Assembly: GCA_944392185.1 (NCBI GenBank)
Contig: CALXVW010000040.1
Coordinates: 1-13,257 of the forward strand
DNA: 13,257 bases
Source: an uncultured Alphaproteobacteria bacterium
GTDB lineage: Bacteria; Pseudomonadota; Alphaproteobacteria; RF32; CAG-239
Reading direction: 5' to 3'
This document shows, piece by piece, positions 6,206-12,059 of the stretch (within the stretch, counting starts at the first letter, position 1; the number at the start of each line of letters is the position of its first letter). Position numbers and translations under genes: made by a program. The notes below the pieces were generated by a model, which did not search any database, was not told the origin of the DNA, and saw nothing but the letters and a program-made list of their open reading frames with translations.

Positions 6206-6245
6206 TCCGCAGACGCGAGTTGCGTCTGCGGAGTTTCGAAACTCC
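6206..6245. repeat. paired palindromes
   Basis: TCCGCAGACGC and GCGTCTGCGGA form a perfect 11-bp stem with a 5-base loop (6206-6232). It runs directly into the 16-base perfect palindrome GGAGTTTCGAAACTCC (6230-6245), and the two share three bases. No T run follows, so it is not a typical terminator. Confidence 0.75.
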
Positions 6246-6451
6246 ACATAGATAAACATCCCCTTTGGGGAGCTGCCGATATAAGCATGCTTGCATGACG
6301 AATAAGGCAGACTGTGTCTATGCAGTTTCGTCTTGCTGCGTAGATTTCGCGCTCTGCGCTCAACAACTCCGCTTCGGTCACTTGTTTTCTAATTTCGTTT
6401 CGCTTGCTCACACTTCACTCACTCAATCAAGAAAACCTACGCCTCTTGCGG

Positions 6452-6481
6452 TAAAATCAACCGGAGCAGCGGTTGATTTTA
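6452..6481. repeat. 11-bp inverted repeat
   Basis: TAAAATCAACC and GGTTGATTTTA are perfect complements around an 8-base loop (GGAGCAGC). Outer GG/CC bases could add to the stem after a one-base bulge. No T run follows on either side, so it is not a simple terminator. Confidence 0.75.
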
Positions 6482-6515
6482 TCCTCGAGCTCCCCGCCTT
6501 AATTTATTTTAAGGT

Positions 6516-6548
6516 GGTTTTGTTTTAACAAAACCGGAGTGAGAAAAA
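6516..6548 (+). repeat. stem-loop plus GGAG/A-run block, copy 2
   Basis: GGTTTTGTT and AACAAAACC form a perfect 9-bp stem with a 2-base loop. Directly after it come GGAG, TG and AGAAAAA, the same plan as 4089-4123. In this copy the GGAG is the ribosome binding site of the 73-residue gene, so the repeat appears to supply the translation start region. Confidence 0.5.
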
Positions 6549-6769
6549 TGACTGAAACTCAAACTTTTTATAATGACATTCCCTCTAACACCGACCTCAC
6601 TCACAAAAGACTACGCTACCTGATTTGCCAACTTTATCACTTAGAAGGACAATGGGAAAATTTGCCCCTCAAAACCCAGCACAAACTCTGGCGTGCCCTA
6701 CAAACCAAAACTCTGCAAAACATCTTAAGCGATATGCCTGATTTTCCCCATCCTTTCATCTTGCTATAA
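6548..6769 (+). CDS. small orphan protein of 73 residues
   Basis: I do not recognise this protein. It is soluble, with no signal peptide or membrane segment. The centre looks helical and rich in Leu, Gln and basic residues (HKRLRYLICQLYHLEGQWENLPLKTQHKLWRALQTKTLQNILS), and it ends in a proline/aromatic tail (DMPDFPHPFILL). The ATG at 6548 has GGAG 8 bases upstream. A GTG at 6539 would add three residues and overlap that site, so ATG is preferred. The stop is 18 bases from the convergent msbA stop, with no terminator between. The amino-acid pattern looks like a real small protein rather than random reading, but function is unknown; helix-rich size would fit a small regulator or a protein-protein adaptor. 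Confidence 0.5.
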   Translation: MTETQTFYNDIPSNTDLTHKRLRYLICQLYHLEGQWENLPLKTQHKLWRALQTKTLQNILSDMPDFPHPFILL

Positions 6770-6787
6770 CCCGCAGAGTAAAGCCTA

Positions 6788-8569
6788 TTACTTGTTGTTC
6801 TTGAACTGGGCGTTGTAAAGAGAGCGGTAGGCGCCGTTTTCTTTTTGCAGCAGTTTTTCGTGGCTGCCTTGCTCGATAATCTCTCCGTCGTTAATCACCA
6901 CTATCTCATCTGCATTCTGAATGGTTGATAAGCGGTGCGCTATCACAAACACTGTTCTGTCTTGCATCAGGTTATCTATGGCTTTTTGCACCACGGCCTC
7001 TGATTTGTTATCCAAAGCCGAGGTGGCCTCGTCCAAAATAACTATCGGCGCGTTCTTAACAAAAGCTCTGGCAATGGCCAACCTCTGCCGCTGGCCGCCG
7101 GAGAGCAAACTGCCGCGCTCGCCAATATCCGTATCTAAGCCGTTTTCCTGCTCGTCTACAAACTCTTTGAGATATGCCATCTCCAGGGCTTTGTTTATCT
7201 CCGCCTCGCTGGCATCGGGCTTGCCCATGAGAATATTATCGCGAATAGTGCCGGAGAACAAAAAGTTGTCTTGGAACACAACCGCTATATTATTTCGCAA
7301 GCTCTCCAAAGTGAAATCTCTGATATCTTTGCCGTCTATCTCTATTTTGCCGGAGCAAACATCGTAAAAACGCGGCAACAGACTCACAACCGTGGATTTT
7401 CCGCCGCCGGAGTTGCCGACTATTGCCGTGGTGGTGCCGGCCTTTACACGCAAGTTTATGTGCTTTAGCACCGGGGTCTCCGGATTATAGGCAAAGCAGA
7501 CATCTTCAAACCTAATCTCCCGCCCTATCTTTTTGAGCTCCGTTGCATGCGGCGCATTGGTTATCTTGGGCTCAATATTCAAGATATCGGCTATTCTCTC
7601 TATGGCCAAAAATGAAACCTGAACCGCACTGAAGTTCTTGCCGATATTTTTTATCGGATTATACAGCATAATCAATGCCGTGATGAATGATACAAAGTTG
7701 CCCGAAGTTATCTCTCCGTTGACAATCAAATAACTACCATAGCCAATCACACCGCCGATACCTATTGAGGCAACAACGTGCAGCATTGGGGTCATCCAGG
7801 CCGTGCGCTGAACCATTTTGATTGAGAGCTTGAACAACTTGGTGATGACCGAATCATACTTATCATAAGCTTGCTTTTGCAAGTTATACGAGGCTATCGT
7901 TTTGTTTCCGTGGTAGGTTTCGTTATAATTGGTTAAAATCGTGGAATTTTCCTGCACGGTTTTATAGATAATTCCCTTAATCATTCGGCGCAGACGAGCC
8001 AAGGGCATCAAAGCGCAGACCAAAACCAAAATCGCAATAATGGATAACTGCCAAGAATTATATATTAAAACACAAATTAATGACAGAGAAGAAAATACTC
8101 TTGAGACAAACAAGCGAATATTGTCTATCAGCCCCGTGCAGGCTGTGTCGACATCTGCCGAAAAACGCTGAATGATATGCCCGGAATCGTGCTTGTCATA
8201 AAAAGCCGGCTCCAAAAACAAAAGCTTCTTAAACAAGGCTCTTTTGACATCAGTGGTGATTTTGCCGCCCACCCACGCATTCAAGTATGTGGCGGCATAG
8301 TTAAAGCCACCTTGCACCAAAGTAAACGCCACAATCAGCAACGGAATATAGGCCGGTGAATGCGCACTCTTGTCGACCAAAACAACATCCATATAAGGCT
8401 TGAGCGCCAGCGCAACAACTGCATCCAATGCGCCGATCGGGATACACAAAGCAACCGCCAAAAACGCCCTAAACATATAGGGTTTTACAAACGGCCACAT
8501 AATTTTGTAGTGGTCCATAAACGGCAACTTGGGAGACTCTTTTATCTTTTTCTCTTTTTGATTTGACAT
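6788..8569 (-). CDS. msbA: MsbA-type ABC exporter (lipid/multidrug half-transporter)
   Basis: A 593-residue fused membrane-ATPase half-transporter of the MsbA/ABCB class. These work as homodimers in the inner membrane, most often flipping lipid A-core. Residues 25-320 hold six membrane helices. The ATPase follows, with Walker A GNSGGGKST (385-393), Q-loop Gln433 in VVFQD, the signature LLSGGQ (488-493), Walker B IVILDEAT (509-516), D-loop SALD and switch His545 in IAHR. All key residues are intact, so it should be active. Length and domain order are normal for the family. The ribosome binding site AGGA overlaps the stop of the DUF1294 gene 8 bases upstream, so both are probably one transcript. 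The substrate cannot be read from sequence: lipid A-core is likely, but related exporters move drugs or peptides. Confidence 0.85.
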   Translation of the reverse strand: MSNQKEKKIKESPKLPFMDHYKIMWPFVKPYMFRAFLAVALCIPIGALDAVVALALKPYMDVVLVDKSAHSPAYIPLLIVAFTLVQGGFNYAATYLNAWVGGKITTDVKRALFKKLLFLEPAFYDKHDSGHIIQRFSADVDTACTGLIDNIRLFVSRVFSSLSLICVLIYNSWQLSIIAILVLVCALMPLARLRRMIKGIIYKTVQENSTILTNYNETYHGNKTIASYNLQKQAYDKYDSVITKLFKLSIKMVQRTAWMTPMLHVVASIGIGGVIGYGSYLIVNGEITSGNFVSFITALIMLYNPIKNIGKNFSAVQVSFLAIERIADILNIEPKITNAPHATELKKIGREIRFEDVCFAYNPETPVLKHINLRVKAGTTTAIVGNSGGGKSTVVSLLPRFYDVCSGKIEIDGKDIRDFTLESLRNNIAVVFQDNFLFSGTIRDNILMGKPDASEAEINKALEMAYLKEFVDEQENGLDTDIGERGSLLSGGQRQRLAIARAFVKNAPIVILDEATSALDNKSEAVVQKAIDNLMQDRTVFVIAHRLSTIQNADEIVVINDGEIIEQGSHEKLLQKENGAYRSLYNAQFKNNK

Positions 8570-8577
8570 TTAGTGTC

Positions 8578-9015
8578 CTACAATAAATTTAAAAATTTTA
8601 AAATGGCATAAACAGCGGCAAATTCCATCACTATCATCAGCTTATACATGGCTTGAAAGCTCTTTTTTGAAGTTTTGTGATGAAAAACTTTTTGCCCCAG
8701 CCAGGCGCCAATCCAGCCGCCTAAGAACTCCATCAGGTGCAGGTCATTTTCCCGCACACGCCAAGCACCCCTCACCGCGGCGCGCTTGTCCACGCCATAG
8801 GCAATGAAGGTGGTGATGTTGGCAAATATTACCTGAAAAACCACAAACAGCAAAAATGTTTTGGGGTTAAATGCCGGAGCCGTAAAACAATAGGTTTCCA
8901 AAAACCAGGCCGCACCGATTATCATGGCGCTGTTTAACAAAAAAAATCGATTGCGGCGCAACGGATAAATAACGGCGGCAAGGCCGAAAAGTATGGCGGT
9001 AAAAGTGATAACCAT
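8578..9015 (-). CDS. DUF1294 family membrane protein
   Basis: A 145-residue inner-membrane protein with about four membrane helices (roughly 3-19, 27-45, 53-72, 125-143). Between the third and fourth lies the DUF1294 signature: AYGVDKRAAVRGAWRVRENDLHLMEFLGGW, with the GxxxxAWLGQKVFHHKTSKKSF continuation (positions 72-120). Family function is not established. It lies just upstream of msbA with an 8-base gap, so the two are probably co-transcribed, which hints at an envelope-related job but does not prove it. The first ATG (9015) lacks a clear ribosome binding site. It diverges from the lipoprotein gene at 9173. Confidence 0.85.
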   Translation of the reverse strand: MVITFTAILFGLAAVIYPLRRNRFFLLNSAMIIGAAWFLETYCFTAPAFNPKTFLLFVVFQVIFANITTFIAYGVDKRAAVRGAWRVRENDLHLMEFLGGWIGAWLGQKVFHHKTSKKSFQAMYKLMIVMEFAAVYAILKFLNLL

Positions 9016-9104
9016 AAAATCTTATTACTTTCATCTTTATCTCAACTTGTCGCAGTGTAGTATAATTTATTTTAAATTGCAAATAGTGAATAAGTAAAAA
9101 AATA

Positions 9105-9135
9105 TTGTGTGAATTTTAAAAATTACCTTTATACT
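9105..9135 (+). promoter_or_regulatory. weak candidate promoter of the lipoprotein gene
   Basis: TTGTGT (9105-9110) followed after 17 bases by TTTATA (9128-9133), overlapping TATACT (9130-9135). The gap is very AT-rich, so chance matches are likely. Confidence 0.25.
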
Positions 9136-9172
9136 TAGTTTAAGCTTTGAATTTTTAAAGAGGGTGTTTTTG

Positions 9173-9799
9173 ATGAAAAAAACAATCAGTTTAGTTTCAG
9201 GATTGCTTCTTCTGGCCGCTTGTGCCTCCACTGAGGATACCACCTTGAATGAGATTATTTTTGATGACGGAGAATTGGTGGAAGTCCGCGAAGCCGTTGT
9301 GTCTGAAAAAGCTCCGGTCAAGGAAATATCCGTGCCGCAATCTGATTTTATGATTGTTTCCGATGCACCGATGACTTTCCAGCTCCCAACCAGAGCCGAG
9401 CGCTATGAGGCAAACGCCCCAACCGCCGAGGTTTATGCTATTCCGGCTGCCAGAGCTACCAATAAAATGCTTGATGAAACCAGAGAGTTTTATGAACACA
9501 ACGGTGATACCTTCCTCTTTATCACCGATATCAAAAAAGGTGACCGCAAGCTTCCGGACGGTGTTTATAATGCTGAAATGACTACTCGCAAAATCATCGA
9601 GGGCTCTAAAACCTTTAAGGTTGTCAACGACAAGGCTGAGGCTGACTATATTTTGGAGACAATCATTGACAACGCTGGCACACCCGAGGACCCGATTTTG
9701 GTTTATCGGATGATTTTGCTTGATACTGAAAATAATAAAATCAATGAGTGGACGGAAACACTCCGCCGTCTTCAGAATGATGACCGCAGCTGGTGGTAA
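9173..9799 (+). CDS. outer-membrane lipoprotein, LpoB-like
   Basis: A 208-residue lipoprotein. The signal has lipobox LAAC with lipid on Cys17. Residues 18-95 are an acidic, proline-containing linker. The domain from about 96 to 208 has the look of LpoB, the lipoprotein that activates PBP1b from the outer membrane: MLDETREFYEHNGDTFLFITDI, then TTRKIIEGSKTFKVVND, then EADYILETII and the closing YRMILLDTENNKINEWTETLRR. The similarity is a judgement by eye and CsgG-like lipoproteins share this fold. AAAGAGGG precedes the ATG at 9173; the GTG at 9164 would give three extra residues and lie in the Shine-Dalgarno. The stop overlaps the next start (TAATG), so it is coupled to the following gene. Confidence 0.7.
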   Translation: MKKTISLVSGLLLLAACASTEDTTLNEIIFDDGELVEVREAVVSEKAPVKEISVPQSDFMIVSDAPMTFQLPTRAERYEANAPTAEVYAIPAARATNKMLDETREFYEHNGDTFLFITDIKKGDRKLPDGVYNAEMTTRKIIEGSKTFKVVNDKAEADYILETIIDNAGTPEDPILVYRMILLDTENNKINEWTETLRRLQNDDRSWW

Positions 9800-10815
9800 T
9801 GCGCAAAATCTTACTTACATATCTGTTGCTCTTTTACGCTGCTCCTCTCTTAGCCGCCGAGCTCAATGAGGAGGAAGAAGGCGTAAAGTCTGTTTATGCC
9901 ACCGTATGTGAAAACTTGCGCTCCGGCGAGCCTAAATCTTCTGCCAGAATGCGTGCAACCGACAAGGCCAGTTTTAAAGCCCTAGAGAATTTGAGCGACC
10001 TTAGCGATTACCGCGATAAATATGATGCCCATGATTATAATGTTTTGGTTTATAATTTGGTGGATAATTATTTAGAAGACCTAGCCGTCCGAACTTTGGA
10101 GCAGGATAACGAAAAAATCTGTGTTGAAGTTACAGGGTATTTGAGCACCAAAAATATTGCCAGAGCCGTTTCTGAGCTTTCGGCCAAGCAGGAGGCAAAA
10201 TACCCAGACAAACTGGTGGTGGAGCAAGCTGCTTTAACTGAGCCTTCGCCAACTGCTCTGCCGCCAAAGCCGGAACTCAACATCAGCGATGATATCGCAG
10301 TTGAAAAAATCTTGGAAGAAGACAATACTTTGCCGCAAAAACAAATTGCCTCTGACCCCATAAGCCAGGCCAGAGCCGCTGTGGATGACGGCAAAACAAA
10401 AGTCTTTATTGAGCAGACAAAATTCTATAATGACACTGCGACAAACGCTTTTCATTCCATCCTGGCCCAGGCCTTGCAGGAAAATCAGATCCTTGCCATC
10501 ACCAACAGTCTCGGTAATGCTGACTATGTGGTTAAGACTAAAGTATTGAGAGCAAAAGTTGATCCACTCAATTCTCAGACAAACCGCTTGCAAATGGTGG
10601 TTTCCATAGAGCTTATCAACACGGCTGATTCATCTTCCGTCACCGAGCATCAGAATCGATTTATTCTGTTTGAATCTTCTGAAAACGAGCAAACCGTGGC
10701 TGCATCTTTGCTTAAAAAACTTTTGCGCAAAGCCGGGCAGCAGATTGCTCCTAAAGTCAAAGCAAAGGCCTCCCCTCAGGCAACAAACTCCATCATTACG
10801 CCGCCTAAAAATTAG
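9799..10815 (+). CDS. exported protein of unknown function, partner of the lipoprotein
   Basis: A 338-residue protein with a Sec signal peptide (residues 1-20, ending LLAAEL) and no lipobox, so it is probably periplasmic. Residues 28-125 form one domain with a helix followed by strands and the closing ICVEVTGYLSTKNIARAV, which recalls the N-terminal domain of FlgT/LPP20-like envelope proteins. A proline-rich linker (about 145-190) leads to a second domain (198-318): KVFIEQTKFYNDTATNAFHSIL, NADYVVKTKVLRAKV, LQMVVSIELINTADSSSV. Its ADYVVKT strand parallels ADYILET in the lipoprotein before it, so the two C-terminal domains may be distant relatives. The one-base overlap (TAATG) implies coupled synthesis and a shared envelope role. 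The stop overlaps that of the opposite gene. Confidence 0.7.
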   Translation: MRKILLTYLLLFYAAPLLAAELNEEEEGVKSVYATVCENLRSGEPKSSARMRATDKASFKALENLSDLSDYRDKYDAHDYNVLVYNLVDNYLEDLAVRTLEQDNEKICVEVTGYLSTKNIARAVSELSAKQEAKYPDKLVVEQAALTEPSPTALPPKPELNISDDIAVEKILEEDNTLPQKQIASDPISQARAAVDDGKTKVFIEQTKFYNDTATNAFHSILAQALQENQILAITNSLGNADYVVKTKVLRAKVDPLNSQTNRLQMVVSIELINTADSSSVTEHQNRFILFESSENEQTVAASLLKKLLRKAGQQIAPKVKAKASPQATNSIITPPKN

Positions 10816-11591
10816 GCTTCTTCGTCTTCTTCAATCCAGCTCTCGTGTTGCTTGATATTGCGAACAATCACACTTAAATTATAAAGCCGTTCTTTGCCGG
10901 TGGAGCGCCAATAGGCCTCTATTTTATTTTCTATGTTGGACTGCATCTTGAGGCAGGAAATATCATCAAAATTAACATAGATAATTATCTCAACCTCAGC
11001 AAAATCTCTATCATCATACAGATTATATTCATAAGCACAAAGATAATCAGCTGAATGCTCAAGCACCAGTTTTTGAATATCTTTGAACTGAGCTTGGCAA
11101 TTGGCCTCCTCATAAAGAGTTGCAAATTCAAACAAAAGCTCATCACCTTCTGAAGCATTAGGAAAAGCCTCAAGCCTTTTTAGCAAGCCGATATTACCGG
11201 TCATAACAGAGAATTTTGCCAAAACCGAGTAAAAATCTTCGACATTCTCCCTTAAATGCTCAAATCTTGGTTTAAGCAAAATGGTTGCCATATCTATCAG
11301 GCCGAGGCTCAGGAGATTTTCGGTATAAACGAGCTCAAAAAACGGCGGCAAAGTGCCTCCAATCTCCCAAATCTTATAGGCCAGCTCTTTGGCCTTACTC
11401 CGATTTCCCTGCATAATGCATGCAAACATCAGGCTTATCAGCCCGCAGATATCTGCAGGGTGTTTTTGCAACTCTGCCATAATTTTTTGCTCAACAGCCT
11501 TAATTTCTGCCGTGCGGCTGAATGGCAGCGCAAACAATTCATAAAGTAAATCTTCAAAAACTTGAGGCTTGGGTGTCATAGTGTTTTCCAT
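10812..11591 (-). CDS. helical, possibly TPR-like protein of unknown function
   Basis: A 259-residue soluble protein with no signal peptide or membrane segment. Residues 10-165 are predicted helical hairpins: AEIKAVEQKIMAELQKHPADICGLISLMFACIMQGNRSKAKELAYKIW reads like tetratricopeptide-type pairs, but the consensus is weak. The C-terminal 85 residues look like a mixed alpha/beta domain (AEVEIIIYVNFDD, ERLYNLSVIVRNI) with an acidic tail (IEEDEEA). The ribosome binding site GGGAGG is written in the last codons of dtd and 5 bases separate it from the ATG, so it is the last gene of the spmAB-dtd unit. A second ATG four codons downstream is less well placed. Function is unknown; such proteins are often adaptors. 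Confidence 0.75.
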   Translation of the reverse strand: MENTMTPKPQVFEDLLYELFALPFSRTAEIKAVEQKIMAELQKHPADICGLISLMFACIMQGNRSKAKELAYKIWEIGGTLPPFFELVYTENLLSLGLIDMATILLKPRFEHLRENVEDFYSVLAKFSVMTGNIGLLKRLEAFPNASEGDELLFEFATLYEEANCQAQFKDIQKLVLEHSADYLCAYEYNLYDDRDFAEVEIIIYVNFDDISCLKMQSNIENKIEAYWRSTGKERLYNLSVIVRNIKQHESWIEEDEEA

Positions 11592-11593
11592 TT

Positions 11594-12046
11594 TTACCTC
11601 CCTTGATTTTTTCTTTCCAGCATGAATGTTACAGGGCCGTCGTTTATGAGGGATACCTGCATATCGGCTTGAAAGATGCCTTTTTTGACTTTCAAGCCTT
11701 GTTTTTCCATATTCTCACAAAACAACTCATATAGCTTATTAGCCTCTTCCGGTTTAGCGGCGGTTTCAAATCCGGGGCGGTTGCCGCGGCTGGTGTCACC
11801 TGCCAAAGTAAACTGCGAGACAATCAAGACCTCGCCTTTTATATCTTTAACCGACAAATTCATCTTGCCGGCGGAATCTTCAAAAATCCTCAAATCTGCC
11901 GCCTTGCGCGCTAAATATTCTCCCTCTTTTGAGGTATCTCCTTTTTCCACCCCCAGCAATATCAGCAACCCTTGGCCGATGGATGAGACTTCTTTTTCTT
12001 CAACCGTTACAGATGCGTTTTTTACTCTTTGCAATAATGCTTTCAT
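11594..12046 (-). CDS. dtd: Dtd, D-aminoacyl-tRNA deacylase
   Basis: A 150-residue cytosolic enzyme that hydrolyses D-amino acids (notably D-Tyr) and glycine mischarged on tRNA, protecting translation. The family's two signature loops are present: SQFTL (77-81) in VSQFTLAGDTSRGNRPGF, and GPVT (137-140) in INDGPVTFML. They meet at the active site of the homodimer. The start MKALLQRVKNASV at 12046 is the usual one and gives the normal family length. The longer frame to 12073 adds nine residues not found in the family. The gap to the upstream gene is 13 bases. The gene ends only 2 bases before the start of the next one. The motifs are intact, so it should be active. Confidence 0.97.
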   Translation of the reverse strand: MKALLQRVKNASVTVEEKEVSSIGQGLLILLGVEKGDTSKEGEYLARKAADLRIFEDSAGKMNLSVKDIKGEVLIVSQFTLAGDTSRGNRPGFETAAKPEEANKLYELFCENMEKQGLKVKKGIFQADMQVSLINDGPVTFMLERKNQGR

Positions 12047-12059
12047 CTCTTTTCCCATC

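Larger units (their letters stand above)
5997..6547. other. non-coding gap: repeats and a series of palindromes
   Basis: No gene is supported in these 551 bases. In order they hold: a repeat block with CTGTAACCCGCC (6017-6040), the 23-base hairpin unit (6037-6059), a terminator (6084-6115), the 25-base block (6133-6157), palindromes at 6206-6232, 6230-6245, 6259-6271 and 6283-6292, a 12-base match to the first 12 bases of the window (6304-6315), a reversed 14-base block (6370-6383), a large inverted repeat (6452-6481), and two small hairpins (6497-6514, 6516-6535). Confidence 0.6.

Noticed and set aside
6181..6411. Minus-strand reading frame of 76 codons with GTG start, containing VTEAELLSAEREIYAARR
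   Set aside because: The helical-looking composition is tempting, but no ribosome binding site precedes the GTG. The frame also runs through two perfect palindromes and a block repeated elsewhere, so I treat it as repeat-derived. A protein search could overturn this.
6265..6528. Plus-strand frame of 87 codons in the same gap
   Set aside because: It opposes the frame above, has no ribosome binding site, has Cys/Ser-rich composition, and passes through the 6452-6481 inverted repeat.
4246..6769. Intact prophage or lysis cassette
   Set aside because: Only a lysozyme-like gene is present. No holin, structural, integrase or terminase gene is visible.
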